Positions 25,510-33,817 are shown, counted from the stretch's first letter. The stretch is 64,000 nt of DNA from Bradyrhizobium agreste (GCF_016031625.1 NZ_JACCHP010000005.1:62001-126000), one strand, 5' to 3'. Made by a program: numbers and translations. The notes: generated by a model from the sequence alone, not told the origin.

Positions 25510-26556
25510 TTGGCTTCCGACGACAGATGGCTGGAACGGCTGCGCCTCGAGCTGGCCTGGTTCAGCGGCCAGGCCGTGCTGCGCAGTCGCGGTGCCGGCG
25601 CCATCCTGCGCTTCCGCTACGTGCGGCCGCGGCGGCGCGGATTCCAGCCGCTGCGCGAACACGAGATCACGCCGCAATTCCTCGATCGCGTCATCCGCGC
25701 GCTGAAGCGGTGGAACTACGATTTCATCGGCATGGACGAGGTCTGCCGGCGCGCGGTGACGCTGCCGGAGAAGCGACGCTTCGTGGCGTTGACCTTCGAT
25801 GGCGCCAACAAGGATCTCATCACCTTCGCCTATCCGGTGCTGGCGCGTCACGCGGTGCCCTTCACGATCTATGTGCCGACCGCCTTTCCCGACGGTGTCG
25901 GCGAGGCCTGGTGGCTCGGGCTGGAACAGGTGATCGCGCGCGAGAGCCGCGTCAGCCTGATGATGGGCGAGAAGGAGCAGCGTTTCACCGTCGCCGACAA
26001 GGCCGGGAAGCAGGCGTTGTTCTCGTATCTGGAGAGCTGGCTGCGCTCGCTACCGCCGGCGGATGTGTCGGCCGCGATTGCCGATCTCTGCACGCGGTAC
26101 CGGATCGAACTCGCCGCGCTCACGCGCGAGGGGTCGATGGATTGGGAAGACCTCGTCAGGCTCGCTGCCGATCCGCGCGTGACGATCGGCAGCGCGACGG
26201 TGAACTATCCGGTGCTGGCCAACATGAAGGACGCAGCCGCACTGCGCGAGATGACGATGGGCAAGGCCGTGGCGGAAGCGGCCTTTCGCCGCGAGATCCG
26301 GCATTTCGCCTTTCCGTTCGGCGACCGCGCTTCGTTCCGGCGCAGCCATGTCGTGATGGCGGAGCAGGCGGGCTTCGCCAGCGCGGTCTCGACGATCCCG
26401 GGCATCGTGGAGGCGGAGGGACGCACGAACTTGCGCGCGCTGCCGCGGATCTCCTGGGACGGACGGGTGCGCTCGCTGCGGATGCTGCGCGTGCTGGTGT
26501 CGGGCGTCGCCTTTGCGCCGGTGAGGCCGACCGGGAGCGCTACGAGCCAGACCTGA
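25510..26556 (+). CDS. Polysaccharide deacetylase family protein (NodB-like fold)
   Basis: About 348 residues if initiated at TTG 25510. Family motifs are FVALTFDGANKDLITFAYPVL (first half LTFDGANKD, equivalent to the TFDDG block), VPFTIYVPTAFPDG and RREIRHFAFPFGDR. Carbohydrate esterase 4 enzymes remove N- or O-acetyl groups from polysaccharides with a metal. The usual second Asp of TFDDG is Gly here (TFDGA) and the HxxxH metal pair is not obvious, so activity is uncertain. An ATG at 25460 with a good ribosome site opens in a different frame and would join this one after a single base change. The gene belongs to the polysaccharide locus. Confidence 0.75.
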   Translation: MASDDRWLERLRLELAWFSGQAVLRSRGAGAILRFRYVRPRRRGFQPLREHEITPQFLDRVIRALKRWNYDFIGMDEVCRRAVTLPEKRRFVALTFDGANKDLITFAYPVLARHAVPFTIYVPTAFPDGVGEAWWLGLEQVIARESRVSLMMGEKEQRFTVADKAGKQALFSYLESWLRSLPPADVSAAIADLCTRYRIELAALTREGSMDWEDLVRLAADPRVTIGSATVNYPVLANMKDAAALREMTMGKAVAEAAFRREIRHFAFPFGDRASFRRSHVVMAEQAGFASAVSTIPGIVEAEGRTNLRALPRISWDGRVRSLRMLRVLVSGVAFAPVRPTGSATSQT

Positions 26557-26761
26557 CGCGATCGGGCCGCTGCATCCAGCTCACGATCGGCATCGCCGGG
26601 AGCACCCAGCCCATGCCGATGACGATGTAGTAGATCGCCTGCCGCCAGCCGGATTCCGCGATCCACGGCATCTGCGCCGCCGCCATGCCGAGCAGGGACC
26701 AGACAGTGGCCAGTACCAGGAGCAGGATGGCGCCGAGGAACTTGCGGGTGCGGATCGTCAT
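26540..26761 (-). CDS. DUF2842 small inner-membrane protein
   Basis: A 73-residue protein with two membrane helices (LGAILLLVLATVWSLLGMA and IYYIVIGMGWVLPAMPIV) and the conserved end SWMQRPD. This matches DUF2842, a small alphaproteobacterial membrane family of unknown role often found beside ctaA. The ATG at 26761 gives the family length. Its 3' end overlaps the convergent deacetylase gene by 17 bases. It is now separated from ctaA by the 3.9-kb insertion. Confidence 0.82.
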   Translation of the reverse strand: MTIRTRKFLGAILLLVLATVWSLLGMAAAQMPWIAESGWRQAIYYIVIGMGWVLPAMPIVSWMQRPDRVRSGS

Positions 26762-26810
26762 GGGGGGGACTTTAAGGCTTTCGCGTAACTTGCGCTGCGG
26801 GAGCGGGGGA

Positions 26811-26822
26811 CTATAAGGGGCA
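26811..26822 (+). repeat. Left 12-bp direct repeat of the island (candidate attL)
   Basis: CTATAAGGGGCA, identical to 30728-30739. The bases immediately outside differ between the two copies, so the match is exactly 12 bases. Confidence 0.55.
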
Positions 26823-26946
26823 TTCTGGTGTTCGCAAGCATCCATCTGACTCCACATGGATCGCAGGCAAGTAATTGATCTTGCGAACGTTTCCTTCCTG
26901 GCCTTCAATACGTCTAAACCGAAGTCCATACCGCTGTTTTGGGCAA

Positions 26947-27024
26947 GGCGGGACACTCGGCGGGACACTCCGCAAGGCAATTACCGGGCATTTCGACGTC
27001 CTCCGATTTCTCGGCGGGACACTC
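26947..27024 (+). repeat. Three copies of GGCGGGACACTC upstream of the integrase
   Basis: Two copies are in direct tandem at 26947-26958 and 26959-26970; a third is at 27013-27024. The core CGGGACACTC recurs once more, same strand, at 30648-30657 near the right end of the island. Placement at both ends and beside the integrase start suggests integrase arm-type or accessory binding sites. Confidence 0.6.
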
Positions 27025-27051
27025 GAAGAACAGAACGGGAAACGAGCACCA

Positions 27052-27499
27052 ATGACCAGCCTTAGGACCAAGACGAAGCGCCTCCAACTGGAACGCCGCA
27101 AGAAGCCCTACTTCATGAACACCGCGCCTGGGATCAGCCTGGGTTATCGCCGCCTTGAACTCGCCGGCTCCTGGTGCGTTCGCGCCGCCGATGGAGCCGG
27201 CAACAGTTGGCTCCGCGGCATCGATGCCATCGCCGACGATTACGAGGACGCGAACGGGGACACGGTCCTGACGTTCGAACAGGCGATCGAGCGGGCCAAG
27301 GAGCGCGCCCGTGGACTGCAGACCGATGTAAAGGCCGACCACAGCAAGGCGCCGCTCACCGTCGATGACGCGGTCAATCTGTACGAGGATGACCTGAAGG
27401 CCCGCGGTGGCGGCGTGCGCAATGCAACCGACATCCGCATTCATGTAAAGCCTGGCATGTTGGCGACAGAGGTGCAGGCGCTGACCAGCAAGGAGCTGC
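27052..27499 (+). pseudogene. Integrase N-terminal remnant
   Basis: From the ATG at 27052 about 149 codons match the start of a tyrosine recombinase. There is an arm-binding-type domain (FMNTAPGISLGYRRLE, WCVRAADGAGNSWLRGIG-like as CVRAADGAGNSW) and the start of the core-binding domain (PLTVDDAVNLYEDDLKARGG, VRNATDIRIHVKPGML). The homology stops at about ALTSKELR; the catalytic domain is absent. The frame continues into DNA derived from another gene read out of frame. It can bind DNA at best and cannot catalyse recombination. Confidence 0.7.
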
Positions 27500-27655
27500 G
27501 GCCCCGACCTGTTCCGCGCCGCCTGCCGCTTCAACCTGGAGGGCATCGTGTCCAAGCACCGCGAGCGACCTTACCGCGCCGGGCGCTGCGAGCACTGGCG
27601 CAAGGTCAAGAACAGCGAGCATCCCGCGTTCAGTCGGGTGCGAGACGAGTTCTAG
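27500..27655 (+). pseudogene. C-terminal fragment of an ATP-dependent DNA ligase
   Basis: In a frame different from the integrase remnant the DNA reads PDLFRAACRFNLEGIVSKHR followed by ERPYRAGRCEHWRKVKN and ends at a TAG (27653-27655). LEGIVSK and the W-x-K-V/I-K-N motif are nucleotidyltransferase motifs IV and V of ATP-dependent ligases of the LigD/NHEJ type. Only ~50 codons survive, with no start or adenylation lysine. It is debris from a ligase gene joined to the integrase by deletion or recombination. Confidence 0.7.
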
Positions 27656-27838
27656 TACATCCGCTTCCGGGCGGACAGCAGATCAGTTGTGCTCGACGTA
27701 AGTCTTTCCGACTTTGACCCAAAGCGGACATGAGCACCTGGGGCCATCGCTACACTAAGCCATGAGCTTCTCGCCGCTCAATTGCACTGCTTGGCCGTTA
27801 GCCGTAAGCTCCCCACCGGGGTAGGCTTGAGGGAAGCC

Positions 27839-29146
27839 ATGGTTGTCGAGACGCGCTATGTGACCAGCGGCGAGGTCTTCGTTGCGTATCAAATATCCGG
27901 ACAGGACGGTCCGGACTTGCTCATGACGCCAGGCTTTGTATCGCATCTGGAGCAAGCGTGGGAGAATCCCAACGTCGCGCGCTTCCTCAACGGCCTCGGC
28001 TCGTTCTCCCGACTGATCCGATTCGACAAACGCGGCACGGGTCTCAGTGATCGTGGTGTCGGTGTCCCGCATCTCGATGAAAGGATCGACGATATCCGCG
28101 CCGTGCTCGACGCCGCAGGTTCTGAGAGAGCCTATTTGTTCGGTGTCTCGGAGGGTGGGCCGATGTCTATCCTGTTCACGGCGACCTATCCTGGGCGGGT
28201 CGCTGGTCTCATCCTGTTCGGCACGTATGCGCGCACAGTGGGCGCCTCCGTTCCGTTTGACGATTTTGCGGCCTTGGAGCGCGATATCCGGGCCAACTGG
28301 GGAACTGGCAAGAGTCTGCCAAGCTTCTCCCCGTCGGCAGCCGCAACTCCCGGGGCCATTGAGCGGTTCGCCAAGTTCGAGCGCTCGGCGGCCAGCCCGT
28401 CTGATGTGATCAATTTGTTGCGCATGAACCGCGAGATCGACGTGACGGCCATCCTGCCGTCGGTCCGTGTTCCTACGCTGGTCATGCATCGGCGCGACGA
28501 CGTGCGCATTCGCGCACTCGCCGGCCGTGAGCTTGGTGAAAGAATTTCTGGCGCACGCTACACCGAACTACCAGGTAACGATCACCTCCCATGGTTCGGA
28601 GATCAGAATCGGCTCCTCGAGGAGATCAGACAGTTCATGGGTGTTTCCGCTACCGCCATCGAGGTCGATCGCGTCCTCTCGACTGTGCTGTTCACCGATA
28701 TCGTCGATTCGACAAGGAAAGCCTCTTCGGTGGGCGACAGGCAGTGGCGTTCAACTCTGGAAGCGCATCATGCCGCGGTGCGTTCGGAACTGGAGCGGCA
28801 TCGCGGTCGCGAAGTTAAGACCACGGGCGACGGATTTCTGGCCCTGTTCGACGGTCCGGCGCGCGCTGTTCGCTGCGCCCAGGGGATCGTCAGCGCGGTG
28901 CGGCCGCTCGATCTCGAAGTGCGGGCCGGCGTCCACACGGGTGAGGTCGAGATGATGGGCGATGATGTGGGCGGCATCGCTGTGCACATCGCAGCACGGG
29001 TAGCTCAGCTTGCGCATGCGAGCGAAGTGCTGGCCTCGAGCACGGTAAAGGATCTAGTGGCAGGTGCCGGCCTCAAGTTCGTCGACCAAGGACGGGTCGA
29101 GCTTAAAGGTCTCGCCGAGCCCATGCGCCTATTCGCAGCCGTCTGA
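27839..29146 (+). CDS. Alpha/beta hydrolase fused to a class III adenylate/guanylate cyclase
   Basis: A 435-residue two-domain protein. Residues ~10-270 are an alpha/beta hydrolase with nucleophile Ser104 in GVSEG and a GNDHLPW catalytic His. Residues ~278-435 are a class III cyclase: metal Asp287 (LFTDIVDS) and Asp331 (TTGDGF), purine-selecting Lys327, and His383/Arg387 in VHIAARV at the transition-state Asn-Arg positions. Cyclases of this layout are frequent in Bradyrhizobium; the hydrolase part may sense a small molecule or pheromone-like ligand. GAGGGA precedes the ATG at 27839. The role is inferred, and the hydrolase may be regulatory rather than enzymatic. Confidence 0.85.
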   Translation: MVVETRYVTSGEVFVAYQISGQDGPDLLMTPGFVSHLEQAWENPNVARFLNGLGSFSRLIRFDKRGTGLSDRGVGVPHLDERIDDIRAVLDAAGSERAYLFGVSEGGPMSILFTATYPGRVAGLILFGTYARTVGASVPFDDFAALERDIRANWGTGKSLPSFSPSAAATPGAIERFAKFERSAASPSDVINLLRMNREIDVTAILPSVRVPTLVMHRRDDVRIRALAGRELGERISGARYTELPGNDHLPWFGDQNRLLEEIRQFMGVSATAIEVDRVLSTVLFTDIVDSTRKASSVGDRQWRSTLEAHHAAVRSELERHRGREVKTTGDGFLALFDGPARAVRCAQGIVSAVRPLDLEVRAGVHTGEVEMMGDDVGGIAVHIAARVAQLAHASEVLASSTVKDLVAGAGLKFVDQGRVELKGLAEPMRLFAAV

Positions 29147-29411
29147 ATGAGTTTCGGTGTCGCCGATCCCGCCTTAGAAAGCTTAGACGCTATCGATGTC
29201 CCTTTGTGGCCCATCGCTGCCCAGCGGAATGCTCGGTGGGGCGTCGGCTGTCGGGTGTAGAGCGGAAACTGATTGCAGCGGTCTGGACCGCCGATTTTGA
29301 ACCGACTCGGACCTGACGCAGATAAGCTTGTCGCGACGCAGCACATCATTTTGCGTGGAGGGTTCCACTAGCCATGATAGGGTCCGCAATGTTGGTTGGT
29401 GGGAGGGAGCA

Positions 29412-30383
29412 ATGTGGAAGAATACGGCCGGTATCATTGTCGGCTTGATGCTCTGTATGCCAATCGCACATGCTCAGTTTGCCCGGCAGGACTTCATTCC
29501 GATACCGATTGAGGACATGACGGAGGCGGAATTCCTGACTGGGCAAAAAGGCAGGATCGTTACGATTGCGGGGGCGCTGCGTCTCCCGAAAATCGGTGAG
29601 AAACTTCCCGTAGTGGTGCTGATGCACGGTGGGGGCGGCATCGGCGGATCCAAAAACTATGTCGAAGTGTGGGCATCCGTTCTGAACACGGCCGGATATG
29701 GTACGTTCACGGTGGACAGCTTCAACGGACGCGGCGCCTTTTCGCGTGCTGACGTGGGCATTCCGTTCGGAAAGGTTACGCCGATCTCGCGGACCATAGA
29801 CGCGTACCGCGCGCTGCAGGTTCTCGCGAAGCATCCCGGTGTCGATCCGACTCGGATCGTCCTCATGGGATTTTCGCACGGCAGTCATGCTGCCCTCTAC
29901 GCCAATACCGAACGCTTCCAAAAGCAATATGGCTCGCCGGATCTCCAATACGCGGCGTACATTTCTGTGTACAGTTACTGCATTACCAGATTTCGCGGTG
30001 ACGAGGGTCTGACGAAGCCACTTCTCATGCTGCACGGCGTCGCTGACGATTGGCTGCCAATCACCAAGTGCCGCGAGTATGCAGCGCGGCTACAAAAAGC
30101 CGGACGGAAGGTAAGCCTCATCGAGTACGCGGACGCACCTCATGCGTTCGACGCACCGGCCCTTGCTGCCGAGATCAAGGTTCCTGATGCCTATTCGGTT
30201 ATCAACTGCTCGCTCGAAGAGGGCGAGAATGGAGCTATCTTGAACGCCGTCTCGAAGCAGCCCCTCACGCCGGAAGACCCGTGCGTGCGCAAGGGCCCGA
30301 CGGCAGGCTACAACGAAGCAGCGATGAAGAAGGCGCATGAGGATGTGAAAGCGTTCCTCTTAGAGGTGTTCGCACAAAAATAG
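29412..30383 (+). CDS. Secreted dienelactone-hydrolase-like protein
   Basis: A 323-residue protein with a signal peptide (MWKNTAGIIVGLMLCMPIAH, cleavage after AHA). The mature protein has a dienelactone hydrolase fold: VVLMHGGGGIGG, the nucleophile elbow GFSHGSHAA, LMLHGVADDWLPITKC with the acid residue, and DAPHAFDAP with the catalytic His. Extra cysteines near the C terminus (VINCSLEE, EDPCVRKG) suit a disulfide in the periplasm. The ATG at 29412 follows GGGAGGGAGC. It is the second cargo gene of the island; 29147-29411 before it shows no gene. The substrate is unknown. Confidence 0.82.
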   Translation: MWKNTAGIIVGLMLCMPIAHAQFARQDFIPIPIEDMTEAEFLTGQKGRIVTIAGALRLPKIGEKLPVVVLMHGGGGIGGSKNYVEVWASVLNTAGYGTFTVDSFNGRGAFSRADVGIPFGKVTPISRTIDAYRALQVLAKHPGVDPTRIVLMGFSHGSHAALYANTERFQKQYGSPDLQYAAYISVYSYCITRFRGDEGLTKPLLMLHGVADDWLPITKCREYAARLQKAGRKVSLIEYADAPHAFDAPALAAEIKVPDAYSVINCSLEEGENGAILNAVSKQPLTPEDPCVRKGPTAGYNEAAMKKAHEDVKAFLLEVFAQK

Positions 30384-30788
30384 CCGGGGTTGAATTGGCC
30401 ACGCCTGCGAGGAACCATGGAGGCAGCTTGGACTGTTGTTGGCCCATCTCGGACCTTCCGGCGTGTTTGCTCTTGGGCGGCCAACGGGGCACGAGCGGAC
30501 ATCAAGCGACCAGACGGGGTGCGCCTCTAGGACGCCCGTTCTCATCTTCACCGGGCTGGTGAGATCGGCAGAGCGGGTTTCGCTCAGGGTTACAACGCCT
30601 ACTGGTCCCCAAACCACTTGCCGGCAACGGGGGTTTCTTTTGCTGGCCGGGACACTCACTGCATTTGCATCAATGCGACGATGATTTCGCAGGGAAATTT
30701 TCTCTATAGACCGCTTGAAATTAGGTCCTATAAGGGGCACGCAGTCCGGTTCAAGTCTCTTTGCCACAGGCTTGGTTTTGTCTTTGAA
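30384..30788. other. Right end of the island and ctaA upstream region (405 bases)
   Basis: No supported gene. It contains the fourth CGGGACACTC decamer (30648-30657) and the right 12-bp repeat (30728-30739). The sequence from 30740 to 30788 should be the native ctaA leader. Whether ctaA now uses a promoter inside the island cannot be told. Confidence 0.45.
30728..30739 (+). repeat. Right 12-bp direct repeat of the island (candidate attR)
   Basis: CTATAAGGGGCA, identical to 26811-26822, located 50 bases before the ctaA start codon. Confidence 0.55.
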
Positions 30789-31871
30789 ATGACGACGATT
30801 TCCGCCCCATCCGAGCCGCATCGCGCCGTGCGCTGGTGGCTGATCTGCGTGGCCGCGCTGATCGCGCTGATGGTGCTGGTCGGCGGCGCGACACGGCTGA
30901 CGGAATCCGGCTTGTCGATCGTCGAATGGAAACCGGTCACTGGCACTGTTCCGCCGCTGTCGGAAGCGGCGTGGGCCGAGGCGTTCGAGGCCTACAAGAA
31001 GATCCCGCAATATCGCGAGCTCAATTCAGGCATGAGCCTGTCCGAGTTCAAGACGATCTTCTGGTGGGAGTGGAGCCACCGTTTGCTTGGCCGCTTCATC
31101 GGCGTCGCCTATCTGCTGCCGTTCCTGTTCTTCCTCTGGCGCGGCGGATTGTCGGGTGAGCTGAAGCGCAGGCTGTGGCTGCTGTTCGCGCTCGGCGGCC
31201 TCCAGGGGGCGGTCGGCTGGTGGATGGTGGCCTCGGGCCTCACGGCGCGGGTCGAGGTGTCGCAATATCGGCTGGCGACGCATCTTTTGCTCGCGCTCCT
31301 GATCTTCGCCGGCATCGTCTGGACGGTGCGGCGGCTCAAGGAGCGGCCGCAGATCGCAGCGCCCGCGCGGCTGAGATTCACGAGCGCTCTGCTGCTCGTG
31401 GTGACCTTCGTGCAGATCTATTTCGGCGCGCTGGTCGCGGGCCTGCGTGCCGGGCGCGCCTACAACACCTGGCCTGAGATCGACGGCGCGTTCATCCCCG
31501 CGGCGGAGCGGCTGTGGTTCGAGACGCCGTGGTGGCGCAACATGTTCGACAATGTGCTGACCGTGCAGTTCGAGCACCGCATGACCGCCTACGCGCTGTT
31601 CGTGCTGGCGCTGCTGCACGCGATCGACGCGGTGGGCTCGCGGGCAGGCGCGGCTGCCAGCGGCGCGCTGTGGCTGTTCGCGGCGGTGAGCGTGCAGGCG
31701 GTACTCGGCGTCCTCACGCTGCTCAACCAGGTGCCGATCGGTCTCGCGCTGACGCATCAGGCGGTTGCGATCGTGGTGTTGACGCTTGCAGTGATGCAGG
31801 TCGAGCGGCTGGCGTCACGACAGTCTGCGCAGGCGCAGCCGCGCGTGGTGCCCGTGAGTCAGCCCGGCTGA
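30789..31871 (+). CDS. ctaA: Heme A synthase (COX15/CtaA type)
   Basis: A 360-residue inner-membrane enzyme that oxidises the C8 methyl of heme O to a formyl group, making heme A for aa3-type cytochrome oxidase. Eight helices are visible. Conserved segments are [20 protein letters not shown], the heme-ligand His regions [14 protein letters not shown] and [28 protein letters not shown] and the late [16 protein letters not shown]. The frame opens further upstream, but the ATG at 30789 ([16 protein letters not shown]) gives the normal length. It is a core gene whose upstream region was altered by the island. Confidence 0.95.
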   Translation: MTTISAPSEPHRAVRWWLICVAALIALMVLVGGATRLTESGLSIVEWKPVTGTVPPLSEAAWAEAFEAYKKIPQYRELNSGMSLSEFKTIFWWEWSHRLLGRFIGVAYLLPFLFFLWRGGLSGELKRRLWLLFALGGLQGAVGWWMVASGLTARVEVSQYRLATHLLLALLIFAGIVWTVRRLKERPQIAAPARLRFTSALLLVVTFVQIYFGALVAGLRAGRAYNTWPEIDGAFIPAAERLWFETPWWRNMFDNVLTVQFEHRMTAYALFVLALLHAIDAVGSRAGAAASGALWLFAAVSVQAVLGVLTLLNQVPIGLALTHQAVAIVVLTLAVMQVERLASRQSAQAQPRVVPVSQPG

Positions 31872-32216
31872 TCAGCAATAGCCGTAGACGCCGCACGCAT
31901 AGGGCAGGCGCCAGAAATAATCGACCTGCTTCCCGCCGTAATAGGCGCCCTGATAATCGTAGCTCCAGGGGCGGCCGTAATAGCCCGGCAGCGTGTGGGA
32001 GCCGGGCAGCAGCGGCGTGCCCGGCAGGTTGTGGATGTAGCTGCCGATGCCATAGGCCGGCGAGATCAGCGCATCCGGATCGGTCTCGACATAGACTTGT
32101 GGCGGGTCCGGCGGCGGCCCGGCCGCGCGCCGCTTGTACACCGGCAGATCGGCGGCCATGGCAGCCGGGACCATCAGCATCATAGCCAGGGCGGGCACCA
32201 TCCAGCGCAGCATCAT
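31872..32216 (-). CDS. Secreted proline/tyrosine-rich hypothetical protein
   Basis: A 114-residue protein with a signal peptide (MMLRWMVPALAMMLMVPAAM, cleavage after AMA giving ADLPVYKRR). The mature part is low-complexity, rich in Pro, Gly and Tyr (PPPDPPQVYVE, YYGRPWSYDYQGAYYGG), ending in CGVYGYC with a probable disulfide. Such periplasmic proteins are common in Bradyrhizobium and have no known role. It is convergent with ctaA with no gap. The start is the first of two adjacent ATGs; a frame to 32243 adds nothing signal-like. Confidence 0.65.
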   Translation of the reverse strand: MMLRWMVPALAMMLMVPAAMAADLPVYKRRAAGPPPDPPQVYVETDPDALISPAYGIGSYIHNLPGTPLLPGSHTLPGYYGRPWSYDYQGAYYGGKQVDYFWRLPYACGVYGYC

Positions 32217-32294
32217 TGCCTCCGAATCAAAGGGGCGATCCAAAGACGATGTATGGGGCCGATATGGTTAATGAGGGTTAACCGGCGATCATGA

Positions 32295-32394
32295 ATGTCA
32301 TTCCGGGGCGGTGCAAAGCACCGAACCCGGAATCCAGAGGTTGCAGCATAACGTCGAGATTCCGGGTTCGCGCTACGCGCCCCGGAATGACGAT
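32295..32394. repeat. Inverted repeat, GTCATTCCGGGGC class
   Basis: Arms TGTCATTCCGGGGCG at the left and CGCCCCGGAATGACG at the right; inner arms GAACCCGGAATC/GATTCCGGGTTC. The same family occurs at 34417-34498. It follows the stop of the metY-like gene and may end its transcript. Confidence 0.85.
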
Positions 32395-32399
32395 GAGGA

Positions 32400-33680
32400 T
32401 TACGCCGCCAGCGCCTGCTCCAGATCCGCAATCAGGTCTTCCTTGTCCTCGATGCCGATCGAGAGCCGGACCACGTCGGGGCCGGCGCCGGATTTGATCT
32501 TGGCAGCGTCGTCGAGCTGGCTGTGCGTGGTCGAGGCCGGATGGATCACCAGCGAGCGGGTGTCGCCGACATTGGCGAGGTGCGAGAACAGCTGCAGCTT
32601 CGACACCAGGCTGACGCCGGCGTCGTAGCCGCCCTTCAGGCTGAAGGTGAACACCGCGCCGGCGCCCCGCGGTGCGTATTTGCGCGCGAGCCGGTTGTAC
32701 TTGTCGCTCGGTAGGCCGGCATAGCTCACCGAGGCCACCGCCGGATGGCCGGCGAGATATTCGGCAACGGCCTTGGCGTTGTCGCAGTGCTTCTGCATGC
32801 GCAGCGGCAGCGTCTCGATGCCGGTCAGGATCATGAACGCGTTGAACGGCGACAGCGCCGGGCCGAGGTCGCGAAGGCCGAGCACGCGGCAGGCGATCGC
32901 GAAGGCGAAATTGCCGAAGGTCTCCTGCAGCCGGATGCCGTGATATTCGGGGCGTGGCTCCGACAGCATCGGATATTTGCCCCCCGTGGACCAGTCGAAG
33001 GTGCCGGCATCGACGATGATGCCGCCGAGCGAGTTGCCGTGGCCGCCCAAAAACTTCGTCAGCGAGTGCACGACGATGTCGGCACCGTGGTCTATGGGGC
33101 GGATCAGATAGGGCGAGGCCAGCGTGTTGTCGACGATCAGCGGCACGCCCGCCTTGCGTGCCACCGTCGAGATCGCCTCGATGTCGGTGATGCTGCCGGC
33201 GGGATTGGCGATGGACTCGATGAAGATCGCCTTGGTGCGCGGCGTCACCGCCCGCTCGAAGCTCGCAACGTCGTCGGGATCGGCCCACACCACGTTCCAG
33301 CCAAAGCTCTTGAACGCGTGCGTGAACTGGTTGATCGAGCCGCCATAGAGTTTTCGCGCGGCGATGAATTCGTCGCCGGGCTGGAGCAACTGCTGCAACA
33401 CCACGACCTGCGCGGCATGGCCCGAGGCCACTGCAAGCGCGGCGGTGCCGCCTTCGAGCGCGGCGACGCGCTCTTCCAGCACCGCATTGGTGGGATTGCC
33501 GATGCGGGTATAGATGTTGCCGAACGCCTGCAGGCCAAACAGCGAGGCGGCGTGGTCGGCATCGTTGAAGACGAAAGAGGTCGTTTGATAAATCGGAGTC
33601 GCGCGCGCGCCGGTGGTGGGGTCGGGCTGTGCACCGGCATGCACTGCGAGCGTTGAAAATCCCGGAAGGCGATCGCTCAT
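32400..33680 (-). CDS. metY: O-acetylhomoserine sulfhydrylase-like PLP enzyme
   Basis: A 426-residue Cys/Met-metabolism PLP enzyme. Family features are STLAVHAGAQPDPTTGARA, TPIYQTTSFVF, YTRIGNPTNAVLEERVAALEGG, the PLP-phosphate region and the Schiff-base lysine in SLTKFLGGHGN. The long insert FDWSTGGKYPMLSEPRPEYHG is typical of O-acetylhomoserine aminocarboxypropyltransferase (MetY) rather than of cystathionine enzymes. It makes homocysteine from O-acetylhomoserine and sulfide. The CoA-binding-protein gene lies 137 bases upstream on the same strand. I looked for a SAM-II riboswitch in that gap and saw none. Confidence 0.9.
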   Translation of the reverse strand: MSDRLPGFSTLAVHAGAQPDPTTGARATPIYQTTSFVFNDADHAASLFGLQAFGNIYTRIGNPTNAVLEERVAALEGGTAALAVASGHAAQVVVLQQLLQPGDEFIAARKLYGGSINQFTHAFKSFGWNVVWADPDDVASFERAVTPRTKAIFIESIANPAGSITDIEAISTVARKAGVPLIVDNTLASPYLIRPIDHGADIVVHSLTKFLGGHGNSLGGIIVDAGTFDWSTGGKYPMLSEPRPEYHGIRLQETFGNFAFAIACRVLGLRDLGPALSPFNAFMILTGIETLPLRMQKHCDNAKAVAEYLAGHPAVASVSYAGLPSDKYNRLARKYAPRGAGAVFTFSLKGGYDAGVSLVSKLQLFSHLANVGDTRSLVIHPASTTHSQLDDAAKIKSGAGPDVVRLSIGIEDKEDLIADLEQALAA

Positions 33681-33817
33681 TTGGGCGTCCTGTTCGCGTG
33701 GTCTGAAAATCGCGCGGCATGCTGATCGGCGCCGTGCCCGCCGTCAAGGCGCGGCTTCACATCGGGAGATCGTGCTTCGCATTGTCGCGTTCGCGAAACG
33801 AAACCTTCGCGATTGCG

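Larger units (their letters stand above)
26811..30739. mobile_element. Small genomic island between the DUF2842 gene and ctaA
   Basis: The same 12 bases, CTATAAGGGGCA, occur at 26811-26822 and 30728-30739. Between them lie an integrase remnant next to the left end, a ligase fragment and two accessory genes that do not fit the flanking core genes. The flanks, DUF2842 and ctaA, are commonly neighbours, so the element looks inserted into their shared promoter region. Limits are inferred from the repeats and the gene content. Confidence 0.6.

Noticed and set aside
26947..27024. Short tandem GGCGGGACACTC copies as a CRISPR array
   Set aside because: Copies are 12 bases, with spacing of 0 and 42 bases, and there are no cas genes.
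33681..33817. Possible SAM-II riboswitch upstream of the metY-like gene
   Set aside because: Rhizobial met genes often carry one, but the conserved SAM-II stretches were not found on the minus strand here.
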